This document shows, one piece after another, positions 1 to 7,977 of a DNA stretch of 10,741 bases. The position numbers and the translations under genes were made by a program. The DNA lies in contig JAURMJ010000399.1 of assembly GCA_030830765.1 (NCBI GenBank), positions 1-10,741 of the forward strand, written 5' to 3'. The number at the start of each line of letters is the position of its first letter. The first letter of the stretch is position 1. The notes under the pieces are model-generated. The model was not told where the DNA came from. It saw nothing but the letters and a program-made list of their open reading frames with translations, and did no database searches. The stretch comes from Quisquiliibacterium sp. GTDB taxonomy: Bacteria; Pseudomonadota; Gammaproteobacteria; Burkholderiales; Burkholderiaceae_E.

Positions 1-1
1 C

Positions 2-772
2 CGCGACCCGTCGCAGCTGCCCTGGGGCGAGATGGGCGTCGACGTCGTGCACGAGTGCACCGGCTTCTTCACCTCCAAGGAGAAGGCCTCCGCGCACCTG
101 AAGGGCGGCGCAGGGAAGGTCATCATCTCCGCGCCCGGCGGCAAGGACGTCGATGCGACCATCGTCTACGGCGTGAACCACGGCGTGCTGAAGGCCTCGC
201 ACACGGTGATCTCGAATGCCTCCTGCACCACCAACTGCCTGGCGCCGCTGGTGAAGCCCCTGCACGAGAAGATCGGCCTGGTAAACGGCCTGATGACCAC
301 GATCCACGCCTACACCAACGACCAGGTGCTCACCGACGTCTACCACGAGGACCTGCGCCGCGCCCGCTCGGCCACCATGTCGATGATCCCCACCAAGACC
401 GGCGCGGCCGCCGCCGTCGGCCTGGTCATGCCGGAGCTCAACGGCAAGCTCGACGGCTTCGCCGTGCGCGTGCCGACGATCAACGTCTCGATTGTCGACC
501 TGTCGTTCATTGCGTCGCGCGACACCACTGTCGAGGAAGTCAACAAGATCCTGCGCGAAGCCTCGGAGGGATCGCTCAAGGGGGTGTTGGCCTACAACAA
601 GGCGCCGCTGGTTTCGGTTGACTTCAACCATAATCCGGCTTCATCGACTTACGATGAGACGCTGACCAAGGTTTCCGGGCGGTTGGTCAAGGTGTCATCC
701 TGGTATGACAATGAGTGGGGCTTCAGCAACCGCATGCTCGATACGACCTGCGCGTTGATGGCTGCCAAGTAA
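2..772 (+). CDS. gap: Glyceraldehyde-3-phosphate dehydrogenase, type I (5' truncated by window edge)
   Basis: Cytosolic enzyme that oxidatively phosphorylates glyceraldehyde 3-phosphate to 1,3-bisphosphoglycerate with NAD(P)+. The reading frame is open from base 2; 256 residues are visible and roughly 75 N-terminal residues (the first part of the Rossmann fold) lie outside the window. The active-site motif SNASCTTNC is present, with the catalytic Cys codon at 224–226. The catalytic His of [10 protein letters not shown] is at 305–307, 27 residues later, which is the family spacing. The C-terminal [14 protein letters not shown] motif is intact, and the gene ends in TAA. Its product, 1,3-bisphosphoglycerate, is the substrate of pgk downstream, but a strong hairpin terminator separates the two. 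Odd point: codons up to about 490 end almost only in G or C, and later codons look like the rest of the window, suggesting a mosaic gene. The family call is secure; the coenzyme preference is not determined because the NAD-binding N-terminus is missing. Confidence 0.97.
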   Translation, partial: RDPSQLPWGEMGVDVVHECTGFFTSKEKASAHLKGGAGKVIISAPGGKDVDATIVYGVNHGVLKASHTVISNASCTTNCLAPLVKPLHEKIGLVNGLMTTIHAYTNDQVLTDVYHEDLRRARSATMSMIPTKTGAAAAVGLVMPELNGKLDGFAVRVPTINVSIVDLSFIASRDTTVEEVNKILREASEGSLKGVLAYNKAPLVSVDFNHNPASSTYDETLTKVSGRLVKVSSWYDNEWGFSNRMLDTTCALMAAK

Positions 773-794
773 ACGGTTTCGCTTTCCGGACCCC

Positions 795-830
795 GCATTC
801 GCGCCGCCTTCTTGCGGCGCGAATGCTTTT
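795..830 (+). terminator. Intrinsic terminator after gap
   Basis: A perfect 13-base-pair stem: GCATTCGCGCCGC at 795–807 pairs with GCGGCGCGAATGC at 814–826. The loop is six bases (CTTCTT), and TTTT follows at 827–830. It begins 22 bases after the gap stop codon. The T tract is short, but the stem is long and GC-rich, so this is probably a real Rho-independent terminator. It should reduce read-through from gap into the downstream genes. Confidence 0.88.
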
Positions 831-856
831 CACGAGCAGATCAAACCTCTGCCTGA

Positions 857-1171
857 ATGATGATGATCCCTGCAAACGAAGTTGCGGTTGTTCTGCGTGA
901 AGTCCTTTCGGCGATCAGGCCCCTGAAGCTGGCAGATCGCAAAAGCTGGCAGCAGGTCGCGGTGGGTGAAGTGACATTCGATGCGAATGGCGTTGAGCTG
1001 GTGTTCTTCAGCGATAGCGCGACGCTGGATCACCTGGTGTCCATCCGTTTTCCTGATGGTCGCAAGGGGCGGTTCGCTGACTGGATTGCAGCCGATGGCA
1101 GCAATCCGGTGGATCTGCTCGATGATTCCGAGCGGGCCGAACTCGAGCAGCGTTTGCTCGAAGCCATTTGA
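857..1171 (+). CDS. Small uncharacterised protein between gap and pgk
   Basis: A 104-residue soluble protein with no signal peptide or membrane segment. The start is uncertain: three consecutive ATG codons (857, 860, 863) open the frame and no convincing Shine-Dalgarno sequence precedes them. The middle holds alternating hydrophobic stretches ([19 protein letters not shown]), then a [11 protein letters not shown] segment, and an acidic C-terminal helix ([18 protein letters not shown]). This loosely recalls small Pseudomonas proteins of the DUF7693 type from memory, but that link is unverified. Codon use matches its neighbours, and no other frame here is a better candidate. It ends 26 bases before pgk, so it probably shares a transcript with pgk. 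It begins only 26 bases after the gap terminator, leaving little room for a promoter, so it may depend on read-through. Function unknown. Confidence 0.68.
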   Translation: MMMIPANEVAVVLREVLSAIRPLKLADRKSWQQVAVGEVTFDANGVELVFFSDSATLDHLVSIRFPDGRKGRFADWIAADGSNPVDLLDDSERAELEQRLLEAI

Positions 1172-1197
1172 ACAATCCTCAACGCGGAGTCTTGTCC

Positions 1198-2382
1198 ATG
1201 CAGTTCAAACGCCTTACCGATCTCGACCTGCGCGGCAAGCGCGTTTTCATCCGCGCTGACCTGAATGTCCCACAGGATGATTCGCTGGCCATCACCGACG
1301 ACACTCGAATCCGGGCCTCGGTGCCTGCGATCCGCCATTGTCTGCGGTCTGGGGCGGCCGTCATGGTGACCTCGCATCTGGGGCGACCAACTGAGGGTAC
1401 GGTTCGTCCGGAGGATTCACTCGCACCGATTGCGGCGCGATTGTCCGAGTTGCTTGGTGTGCCTGTACCGCTGGTGGTGGACTGGGTCGACGGCGGCTTC
1501 AAGGTTGAGTCGGGCAAGGTCGTCCTGCTCGAGAACTGCCGCTGCAACAAAGGTGAGAAAAAGGGCGACGACGAGCTTGCACGTCGGATGGCTGCGCTGT
1601 GTGATGTCTATGTGAACGATGCCTTCGGTACGGCCCACCGCGCCGAAGCCACCACCCACGGGATTGCGCGACACGCGCCGGTTGCCTGTGCCGGTCCGCT
1701 GCTGTCCGACGAACTTGATGCGCTGGGCAAGGCCCTTGGGAGCCCGAGACGTCCGTTGGTGGCAATCGTTGCCGGATCCAAGGTTTCGACCAAGCTCACC
1801 ATTCTGGAGAGCTTGTCGCGCAAGGTCGATCAGCTGATTGTTGGTGGTGGTATCGCCAATACCTTCATGGCGGCTGCGGGCCTGCCGATCGGGCGCTCAT
1901 TGGCCGAACTCGATCTGGTTGACCAGGCGCGTCGCATCATGGAGGAAATGAATGCGCGTGGCGCGTCGGTCCCGCTCCCGGTTGATGTCGTTGTAGCCAA
2001 TGAGTTGTCTGCTCAGGCGCGAGGCAATAAGGTCTCGGCTGAAGAAGTGCGGGCGGATGACATGATTCTGGATATCGGTCCACGGACCGCGGCCCGGCTT
2101 GGTGCGATCATCGCCGAGGCCGGTACCGTCGTCTGGAACGGTCCGGTCGGTGTCTTCGAATATGACCAGTTTGCCGGGGGTACGCGGGTGCTGGCCGCCT
2201 CGATTGCGCTGTCCTCGGCCTTCTCAATTGCCGGCGGGGGCGATACGCTCGCTGCGATTTCCAAGTTCGGGGTCACTGACCAGATCGGGTATATCTCGAC
2301 CGGCGGTGGCGCTTTTCTTGAGTTTCTGGAGGGTAAGACATTGCCGGCCGTCGAAGCGCTGGAGCTGCGCGCGGCCGATTGA
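1198..2382 (+). CDS. pgk: Phosphoglycerate kinase
   Basis: Cytosolic glycolytic/gluconeogenic kinase that transfers the acyl phosphate of 1,3-bisphosphoglycerate to ADP. The 394-residue product has the usual bacterial length. Motifs in order: RADLNVP (residues 19–25) and SHLGRP (59–64) of the substrate-binding N-domain; [22 protein letters not shown] and the GGGIANTF segment; then nucleotide-domain WNGPVGVFE and the [13 protein letters not shown] loop near the C-terminus. I chose ATG 1198 because GGAG at 1186–1189 lies 8 bases upstream and the sequence [23 protein letters not shown] matches family starts; an in-frame TTG at 1168 would add ten unlikely residues. The [13 protein letters not shown] segment has Cys where E. 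coli has Phe and where betaproteobacterial relatives, as I recall them, have Val, a minor deviation. The gene forms the core cluster with gap, pyk and fba. Confidence 0.98.
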   Translation: MQFKRLTDLDLRGKRVFIRADLNVPQDDSLAITDDTRIRASVPAIRHCLRSGAAVMVTSHLGRPTEGTVRPEDSLAPIAARLSELLGVPVPLVVDWVDGGFKVESGKVVLLENCRCNKGEKKGDDELARRMAALCDVYVNDAFGTAHRAEATTHGIARHAPVACAGPLLSDELDALGKALGSPRRPLVAIVAGSKVSTKLTILESLSRKVDQLIVGGGIANTFMAAAGLPIGRSLAELDLVDQARRIMEEMNARGASVPLPVDVVVANELSAQARGNKVSAEEVRADDMILDIGPRTAARLGAIIAEAGTVVWNGPVGVFEYDQFAGGTRVLAASIALSSAFSIAGGGDTLAAISKFGVTDQIGYISTGGGAFLEFLEGKTLPAVEALELRAAD

Positions 2383-2463
2383 CTCTTCATTTTCGGTTCC
2401 CCAGTGGCCAGCGTCATGCCATGAAGGGAGCCTCCGGTTTGTTTGCCGCAGGGGAATCTTTGC

Positions 2464-3291
2464 ATGACCAACGATGCCAGGTCCATGGAGCTTCAGATTG
2501 AAGCCGCCTTGCAGGAGCGTTTCGGCGAGCAGGTGCCGGTTCCCCCGGATCTTCCGGGCTTGGATGAGGTGCTCCGGATTGCGAGCCATGCAACGCATCG
2601 CCAGTGGGCTCAGACGCCGGTCTCCGAGGAGCTTCGGCGTCTGCTGGCTGCTTGCGCGCTGAGCGCTCCCTCCAAGAGTGACCTGCAGCAGGCCGATATC
2701 GTCGAGGTTCGTGATCCGGCGCGCAGGCAGGCGCTCGCCGATCTGGTGCCTCAGTTGCCCTGGTTTAACTCGGCGCCACTGATCCTTGTCTTCTGCGGTG
2801 ACGGCAGTCGTTTTCGAAGGCTGTTTGAGCGCGCACAGGAACCATTCACCAATGAACATCTGGACGGTTTGTTCAATCCAGCGGTGGATGCCGCACTGGT
2901 GCTGATGAACTATCTGCGCGCGGCCAGTGCAGTCGGGTTGGTTGGCTGCCCGATCAGTGTGTTGCGTGACCGCGCCCCGGAAGTTGCCAGCATTCTGGAG
3001 CTGCCTCGGCATGTTTTTCCGGTCGCAGGCCTTTGCGTCGGTTATCCGGCAGCCAGGCGCAGTCCGGTTCCAAGGCTCGGATTGGCAGCCACGTATCACA
3101 TCGACCGGATCGGCCCGGCGGTCGGCGACCAGCTGGTGGATGCCTATGACACGAGGCGTCTGCAGGCCGAGGAGCGCTTCGGTCGAACCGATCCCGTTCC
3201 CTGGTCGCAGGCCAAGCGTCATCAGTACGCTCAGCCGCAGCGTGCCGACTGGAGCGCGTTCCTCCGTAAGCAGGGTTTCAAGACCGAATAG
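2464..3291 (+). CDS. Nitroreductase-family NAD(P)H:FMN oxidoreductase (NfsA/FRP-like)
   Basis: Predicted cytosolic FMN flavoprotein of 275 residues that uses NAD(P)H to reduce nitro compounds, quinones or free flavin; the true substrate is unknown. Visible family marks: the FMN-contact region around SHATHRQW (residues 41–48, keeping the second Arg of the usual pattern), SAPSKSDLQQ (67–76), a mid-protein NPAVDAALVLMNYLRAASAVGLVG helix typical of the FMN domain, and PVAGLCVGYPA. A C-terminal extension with KRHQYAQPQRADW is usual for the NfsA/FRP branch. ATG 2464 is preferred because AGGGGA lies at 2450–2455, eight bases upstream; the in-frame TTG at 2443 has no comparable site. The gene lies 81 bases after pgk and 132 bases before pyk, interrupting the usual pgk–pyk order. 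Together with the monooxygenase after pyk it could form a flavin-dependent pair (inference). Confidence 0.9.
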   Translation: MTNDARSMELQIEAALQERFGEQVPVPPDLPGLDEVLRIASHATHRQWAQTPVSEELRRLLAACALSAPSKSDLQQADIVEVRDPARRQALADLVPQLPWFNSAPLILVFCGDGSRFRRLFERAQEPFTNEHLDGLFNPAVDAALVLMNYLRAASAVGLVGCPISVLRDRAPEVASILELPRHVFPVAGLCVGYPAARRSPVPRLGLAATYHIDRIGPAVGDQLVDAYDTRRLQAEERFGRTDPVPWSQAKRHQYAQPQRADWSAFLRKQGFKTE

Positions 3292-3369
3292 GTCGGTCTG
3301 CGCGGTACGATGGCAGTGCGCGCGCTGTCAGTGTTGAAAAAATCGTGATCTCGCTGAACCAGACATGAC

Positions 3370-3398
3370 TTGGTAACCTGCGAAGCGCAGAATACAGT
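3370..3398 (+). promoter_or_regulatory. Possible sigma-70-type promoter for pyk
   Basis: TTGGTA (3370–3375) and TACAGT (3393–3398) are separated by 17 bases, each matching four of six consensus positions. The pair lies just upstream of the pyk ATG at 3424 in a 132-base intergenic gap, relatively AT-rich between 3332 and 3400. Such matches occur by chance, and a longer operon transcript from upstream could serve pyk instead. Confidence 0.28.
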
Positions 3399-3423
3399 TT
3401 TCGCCCTACGGATCGAACCCTTC

Positions 3424-4851
3424 ATGTTGCGTGCTACCAAGATCGTTGCCACCCTCGGACCTGCATCCAGCGATGAACAGGTTCTGGAGCGCCTGCTCAA
3501 GGCCGGGATGAATGTTGTCCGGGTCAATTTTTCGCATGGCAACGCCGACGAACACATCGCGACCGTGCGACGGGTTCGTGAGATTGCGGCAAGGCTGGGG
3601 CTGGATGTTGGTGTGCTGGCTGATCTGCAAGGCCCCAAGATTCGCATCGGTAAGTTTGCTGACGGCAAGATCATGCTGGTGCCGGGCGATCGCTTCACCT
3701 TCGATATCGGCTGCGAACTTGGTGACCAGACCCGTGTCGGCCTGGATTACCGCGAACTGGTCAATGACGTGCGGGCTGGCGACACGCTGCTGCTCAACGA
3801 CGGCCGGATGACGATGCAGGTAGAGAAGGTCGGTAAGACAACCATCGACTGCGTCGTCGTGGTTGGAGGGGTGCTGTCCAATCGCAAGGGCATCAACCGT
3901 CAGGGCGGTGGTTTGTCGGCGCCAGCGTTGACTTCCAAGGATATGGAAGACATCCGAGCCGCGGTCGCGATGGAGGCCGATTTTCTGGCCGTGTCGTTCC
4001 CGAAGAACGCCAGCGATATGTACATGGCACGCGAGTTGATGCGGGCAGCTGGTGGACGCATGATGATGATTGCCAAGATTGAGCGCTACGAAGCGATCGG
4101 CAATCTGGAGGAAATTCTGAAGGCCTCCGACGGAATCATGGTTGCGCGGGGTGATCTGGCAGTCGAAGTCGGCGACGCAGCCGTACCGGCACTGCAAAAG
4201 CGCATGATCAGAATGGCTCGTGAGTTAAACAAGGTGACGATCACCGCGACTCAGATGATGGAGTCAATGATCGAGGAGCCGGTGCCAACCCGCGCCGAAG
4301 TGTCCGACGTGGCCAATGCCGTTCTCGATGGCACTGATGCCGTCATGCTGTCAGCTGAGACGGCAGCAGGAAAATATCCGGTCGAAACGGTTGAGGCGAT
4401 GGCGCGCATCTGCGCCGAGGCTGATCGCTCGCAGCAGGGGGTACTGGATGCTGCGTTCCTGAATCGCACTTTTACCCGCGTTGACCAGACGATTGCAATG
4501 AGCGCGCTTTTTGTCGCTCAGCACATGCAGATCCGGGCAATCGTCGCTTTGACGCAATCTGGTTCGACAGCGCTTTGGATGTCGCGGATCGATTCCGGAG
4601 TACCCATTTACGCGCTGACCCCTGAAGACGGTACGCGCCGCCGCTTGTGTGTCTATCGTGAGACTCACCCGATCCTGTTCGAGTACCAGTCACATGAGCG
4701 TGAAGCTCTGCTGCTGGAAGCCGAGCAGAAGCTGCTGGATCGCGGAGTTGTTGAGAAGGGCGATCTGGTCATCATCACGATCGGGGAGCCGATCGGTAAA
4801 TCCGGTGGCACCAATTCGCTTAAGATCGTACGCATCGGCGAGCACGCCTGA
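3424..4851 (+). CDS. pyk: Pyruvate kinase
   Basis: Cytosolic enzyme that transfers phosphate from phosphoenolpyruvate to ADP, giving pyruvate and ATP. The product is 475 residues, normal for a bacterial enzyme. Motifs in order: the N-terminal RATKIVATLGPAS with the ADP/phosphate-binding region; NFSHG (35–39); ADLQGPKIRIG (starting at residue 66), which precedes the B domain; the active-site Lys in MIAKIERYEA; Mg-ligand and signature segment GIMVARGDLAVE; ATQMMESM and SDVANAVLDGTDAVMLSAET; then the C domain ending EPIGKSGGTNSLKIVRIGE. ATG 3424 is preferred since it gives the conserved MLRATKIV start, although no strong Shine-Dalgarno site is visible; a TTG at 3370 would add 18 atypical residues. 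In related betaproteobacteria pyk directly follows pgk and precedes fba; here it is flanked by two flavoenzyme genes. Confidence 0.97.
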   Translation: MLRATKIVATLGPASSDEQVLERLLKAGMNVVRVNFSHGNADEHIATVRRVREIAARLGLDVGVLADLQGPKIRIGKFADGKIMLVPGDRFTFDIGCELGDQTRVGLDYRELVNDVRAGDTLLLNDGRMTMQVEKVGKTTIDCVVVVGGVLSNRKGINRQGGGLSAPALTSKDMEDIRAAVAMEADFLAVSFPKNASDMYMARELMRAAGGRMMMIAKIERYEAIGNLEEILKASDGIMVARGDLAVEVGDAAVPALQKRMIRMARELNKVTITATQMMESMIEEPVPTRAEVSDVANAVLDGTDAVMLSAETAAGKYPVETVEAMARICAEADRSQQGVLDAAFLNRTFTRVDQTIAMSALFVAQHMQIRAIVALTQSGSTALWMSRIDSGVPIYALTPEDGTRRRLCVYRETHPILFEYQSHEREALLLEAEQKLLDRGVVEKGDLVIITIGEPIGKSGGTNSLKIVRIGEHA

Positions 4852-4937
4852 AATAAGGGCCTGCACGTTTCATTCACGAGGTAAGGGCTCGTCCTGGATC
4901 GGGGCGCGTTTTGCTGTCATTCGGGGGAATTTCAAAA

Positions 4938-5969
4938 ATGATGCCTGTTTCGGTACTGGATCTGGTGCCCGTGCGCGAGGGCGACACGCCGTCGGATGCG
5001 CTGCGCAATGCGCTTGATCTCGCGCGTCATGCAGAGGCCTGGGGATACCGTCGTTACTGGGTCGCCGAACATCACAACCTGACTGGTATTGCCAGTGCGG
5101 CCACCTCGGTGGTGATCGGCTATCTGGCTGGCGGAACGAAAACCATCCGGGTCGGGTCGGGCGGCATCATGTTGCCTAATCATTCGCCGCTGGCCATTGC
5201 CGAGCAGTTCGGCACGCTCGAATCACTCTATCCCGGGCGCATCGATGTGGGACTGGGCCGGGCGCCCGGAACCGATCAGATCACGATGCGCGCCATGCGT
5301 CGTGACCCGTCTTCAGCAGAGGGCTTTCCTGATGATGTCATGGAATTGCAGGCGCTTTTTGGCGCGGTTCAGCCGGGGCAGCCCTATCGCGCAGTGCCTG
5401 GGGCCGGCCTGAATCTTCCGATCTGGATTCTGGGGTCCAGTCTTTACGGTGCTCATCTGGCGGCAGCCCTTGGCTTACCCTACGCATTCGCGTCACACTT
5501 TTCACCGGATGCGCTTTATCAGGCACTGAAGGTCTATCGCGAGCGTTTCAGGCCGTCAGCCCAGCTGGATCGACCCTATGCAATGCCATGTGTGAATGTG
5601 ATTGCGGCAGACACCGATGAGCAGGCTGAATATCTGTTTACCACCGCCCAGCAGAACTTCACGCGCATGCTTCGCAACACCCGCGGTCAGATGCCGCCAC
5701 CGATTGACGACATTGAAAGCTTCTGGTCGCCGGCTGAAAAGGCGCAGGCAATGCGCATGCTGGCCTGCTCATTCGTGGGCAGTGCACAAACTGTGAAGGC
5801 GGGGTTGCAGCAGTTCCTGCAGGACACGGGGGCTGATGAAATCATTGTTTCCGGGCCGATTTATGATCATGCGGCCAGGCTGCGTTCGTTCGAGATTGCT
5901 GCGCAGGTGGCCGGTTCGCTGAATGGCGCAATTTCGACAGACTCCCCGGTGGCTTCGATCGCTGCCTGA
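4938..5969 (+). CDS. Luciferase-like FMN-dependent monooxygenase, YhbW type
   Basis: Member of the bacterial luciferase-like (LLM) TIM-barrel family, which binds reduced FMN and inserts oxygen; the substrate is unknown, as it is for E. coli YhbW. The 343-residue product resembles YhbW throughout as recalled: SVLDLVPV near the start, [12 protein letters not shown] (residues 36–47), [22 protein letters not shown] (73–85), [43 protein letters not shown] and late [15 protein letters not shown] 4938 is chosen because GGGGGA (4923–4928) lies nine bases upstream; the next codon is also ATG, and a TTG at 4911 would add nine unlikely residues. It is a one-component-looking LLM gene that would need FMNH2 from a reductase. 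The nitroreductase two genes upstream is a candidate donor (inference). The gene lies between pyk and fba, 86 bases after pyk. Confidence 0.92.
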   Translation: MMPVSVLDLVPVREGDTPSDALRNALDLARHAEAWGYRRYWVAEHHNLTGIASAATSVVIGYLAGGTKTIRVGSGGIMLPNHSPLAIAEQFGTLESLYPGRIDVGLGRAPGTDQITMRAMRRDPSSAEGFPDDVMELQALFGAVQPGQPYRAVPGAGLNLPIWILGSSLYGAHLAAALGLPYAFASHFSPDALYQALKVYRERFRPSAQLDRPYAMPCVNVIAADTDEQAEYLFTTAQQNFTRMLRNTRGQMPPPIDDIESFWSPAEKAQAMRMLACSFVGSAQTVKAGLQQFLQDTGADEIIVSGPIYDHAARLRSFEIAAQVAGSLNGAISTDSPVASIAA

Positions 5970-5984
5970 TGCGCGGATCGAATG

Positions 5985-6013
5985 TTCGTCGTCAGCCTGC
6001 GGTAAGCGATAAT
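5985..6013 (+). promoter_or_regulatory. Possible promoter for fba and the transporter genes
   Basis: GATAAT at 6008–6013 matches five of six bases of the -10 consensus. The hexamer 17 bases upstream (TTCGTC, 5985–5990) is a poor -35. It lies in the 143-base gap before fba, the longest gene-free stretch in the window, and would give a leader of about 90 bases. I see no known riboswitch in that leader. Weak evidence. Confidence 0.25.
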
Positions 6014-6112
6014 CACGGGTTGAATTCCAGATGGGACGCGCCGGTGGTGTGCAGAAAACTGCATACCGGGCCACTGCAGCGCGAACCGCTTTAACTCTTG
6101 GGAGAGATAGAA

Positions 6113-7177
6113 ATGGCATTGGTTTCCTTGCGTCAACTGCTCGATCATGCAGCCGAGAACGGCTACGGCATTCCGGCTTTCAATGTGAACAATCTCGAGC
6201 AGGTGCAGGCAATCATGAGCGCCGCCGCTGAAGTCGACGCACCGGTCATCATGCAGGCCTCGGCAGGGGCCCGCAAATACGCTGGCGAGGAATTCCTGCG
6301 CTACCTGATCCAGGCGGCGGTTGCGTCCTACCCGAGCGTGCCGGTGGTGATGCATCAGGACCATGGTCAGTCGCCGAAAGTCTGTCAGGGTGCAATCGAT
6401 CTCGGTTTCTCATCGGTGATGATGGATGGCTCACTTGAGGAGGACGGAAAGACCATTGCGTCCTACGAGTACAACATTGACGTCACGCGCAAGGTGGTTG
6501 GTCTGGCCCACAAGGTCGGGGTCACGGTTGAGGGTGAGCTGGGCTGTCTCGGGTCGCTTGAAACAATGAAGGGCGATAAGGAAGATGGTCACGGGACCGA
6601 TGCGACGATGACTCGCGATCAGCTGCTGACGGATCCGGAGCAGGCTGCCGACTTCGTCAAGCAGACGCAGGTTGATGCGCTGGCCATCGCCATTGGCACC
6701 AGCCACGGCGCCTACAAGTTTTCGCGTAAGCCGACCGGCGACATCCTGGCTATTTCCCGAATCAAGGAAATCAATGCGCGCATCCCGAACACTCATCTGG
6801 TGATGCATGGTTCGTCCTCGGTTCCGCAGGAACTGCTCGCCGAAATCCGTACCTACGGTGGCGATATGAAGGAAACCTATGGTGTGCCGGTCGAGGAAAT
6901 CCAGGAGGCGATCAAGTACGGTGTGCGCAAGATCAACATCGATACGGATATCCGCCTGGCCATGACAGCTGCGATCCGTCGCTTCTTCGTCGAGAACCCG
7001 TCCAAGTTTGATCCGCGCGACTATCTGAAGCCGGCCCGCGAGGCAGCCAAGTCTATCTGTCTGCAGCGCTATCGCCAGTTTGGCTGTGAGGGCCAAGGCA
7101 GCAAGATCAAACCGGCCGCACTATCCGTGATGATCGAGCGTTACAACAAGGGCGAGCTGGCGCAAGTCGTCAACTGA
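6113..7177 (+). CDS. fba: Fructose-bisphosphate aldolase, class II
   Basis: Zinc-dependent cytosolic aldolase that reversibly cleaves fructose 1,6-bisphosphate to dihydroxyacetone phosphate and glyceraldehyde 3-phosphate. It is 354 residues, the typical length of the class IIB/Calvin-cycle-like subtype. Evidence: [12 protein letters not shown] (residues 19–30); HQDHG (81–85) with the Zn-ligand His and neighbouring catalytic Asp; VEGELGCLG; the glycine-rich [12 protein letters not shown] with a metal-ligand His; VMHGSSSVP with a further metal-ligand His; and [14 protein letters not shown] for phosphate binding. ATG 6113 follows GGGAGAG (6100–6106) with six bases of spacing; an in-frame TTG at 6098 lies just before that site and is unlikely. 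It is the fourth sugar-phosphate gene of the cluster. The next gene starts only five bases after its stop, so the two are probably co-transcribed. Confidence 0.98.
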   Translation: MALVSLRQLLDHAAENGYGIPAFNVNNLEQVQAIMSAAAEVDAPVIMQASAGARKYAGEEFLRYLIQAAVASYPSVPVVMHQDHGQSPKVCQGAIDLGFSSVMMDGSLEEDGKTIASYEYNIDVTRKVVGLAHKVGVTVEGELGCLGSLETMKGDKEDGHGTDATMTRDQLLTDPEQAADFVKQTQVDALAIAIGTSHGAYKFSRKPTGDILAISRIKEINARIPNTHLVMHGSSSVPQELLAEIRTYGGDMKETYGVPVEEIQEAIKYGVRKINIDTDIRLAMTAAIRRFFVENPSKFDPRDYLKPAREAAKSICLQRYRQFGCEGQGSKIKPAALSVMIERYNKGELAQVVN

Positions 7178-7182
7178 GCAAT

Positions 7183-7977
7183 TTGAACGCCGCTGTAACC
7201 CTCGAGTCTGTCGACAAGCGCTATGCGACTGGAACGCAGGCGCTGGAGCAGATCGATCTATCAATCGGTCGCGGAGAATTTGTCTCCATCGTCGGCCCCT
7301 CGGGTTGCGGCAAGAGCACGCTGCTCAGGATCATTGCGGGTCTTGAGCAGCCCAGCAACGGACTGGTCTCGCTGAGCCCATCGGCCGGTGGAGCCGGCCC
7401 ATTGCCGCTGTCCTACGTCTTCCAGGAACCCACGCTGATGCCCTGGGCCAGCGTGTTCGAAAATGTCTGGCTGCCCTTGCGACTTGCCGGACACTCCAAA
7501 GCGCAGGCACGATCGCAGATTCTCAGGCTGCTGGCCGGCGTCGGGCTTGAATCCTTCGAGGCAGCCTACCCGCACGCTTTGTCCGGCGGGATGAAGATGC
7601 GGGTCTCCATCGCTCGCGCTCTCGCATCGGCGCCTGAACTGCTGCTGATGGATGAGCCCTTTGCGGCTCTGGATGAGATGACCCGTGAGCGCCTCGATCT
7701 GGATCTTCTTGATTGGTGGAAGGAGCGACAGCTGACCGCTGTCTTTGTGACGCACAGCGTTTACGAAGCCGTTTTTCTAAGTCAGCGCGTGGTGGTCATG
7801 AGCGGGCGGCCCGGTCGCATCCTTGAGCAGATTCAGATTGATGAACCGTATCCCCGTAACGAAGGGTTCCGGTTAACGGCACGTTATGTGCAGTGTTGCG
7901 CTCAAGTGGCTGCGGCGCTGCGTCGCGATGGAGCGCGACGCGATGCGTCACCGGATCCGGAGCAACGCGATGGCTAA
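7183..7977 (+). CDS. ABC transporter ATP-binding protein, NitT/TauT type
   Basis: Cytoplasmic ATPase of an importer, 264 residues. All ABC motifs are intact: Walker A GPSGCGKST (residues 38–46), Q-loop Gln81 in FQEP, signature LSGGM (133–137), Walker B LLLMDE (153–158), D-loop ALDE and switch His191 in VTHS. The sequence LMPWASVFENVWLPL after the Q-loop is typical of nitrate/sulfonate/thiamine-precursor importers (SsuB, TauB, ThiZ relatives). The start appears to be TTG 7183: the conserved domain begins within a few residues and no ATG is near. No strong Shine-Dalgarno site is visible, so translation may depend on coupling to fba, whose stop is five bases upstream. The C-terminal tail is rich in Arg and Asp and looks unstructured. 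It overlaps the permease start by eight bases. Substrate undetermined. Confidence 0.93.
   Translation: MNAAVTLESVDKRYATGTQALEQIDLSIGRGEFVSIVGPSGCGKSTLLRIIAGLEQPSNGLVSLSPSAGGAGPLPLSYVFQEPTLMPWASVFENVWLPLRLAGHSKAQARSQILRLLAGVGLESFEAAYPHALSGGMKMRVSIARALASAPELLLMDEPFAALDEMTRERLDLDLLDWWKERQLTAVFVTHSVYEAVFLSQRVVVMSGRPGRILEQIQIDEPYPRNEGFRLTARYVQCCAQVAAALRRDGARRDASPDPEQRDG

Noticed and set aside
55..621. 188-codon open frame inside gap in another plus-strand frame
   Set aside because: Its translation is rich in Arg, Gly and His, as expected from an out-of-frame reading of a GC3-rich gene. It overlaps the GAPDH active-site region entirely. It is open because of the codon bias of the first part of gap.
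2383..2463. Terminator after pgk
   Set aside because: Only TGGC/GCCA pairing (four bases) is visible and no T run follows it.
2224..3222. 332-codon minus-strand frame opposite the nitroreductase
   Set aside because: It has no recognisable domain, and the plus strand encodes a clear nitroreductase with a good ribosome-binding site.
3406..4197. 263-codon minus-strand frame opposite pyk
   Set aside because: It mirrors conserved pyruvate kinase codons, has low-complexity His/Gln-rich composition and resembles no family.
6431..7096. 221-codon minus-strand frame opposite fba
   Set aside because: It is an antisense shadow of a strongly conserved aldolase and has no domain of its own.
7921..7972. 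Short GCGATG/GCGACG near-repeats at the end of the ATPase gene
   Set aside because: The copies are few, irregular and in coding sequence for an Arg/Asp-rich tail. This is low complexity, not a repeat array or CRISPR.
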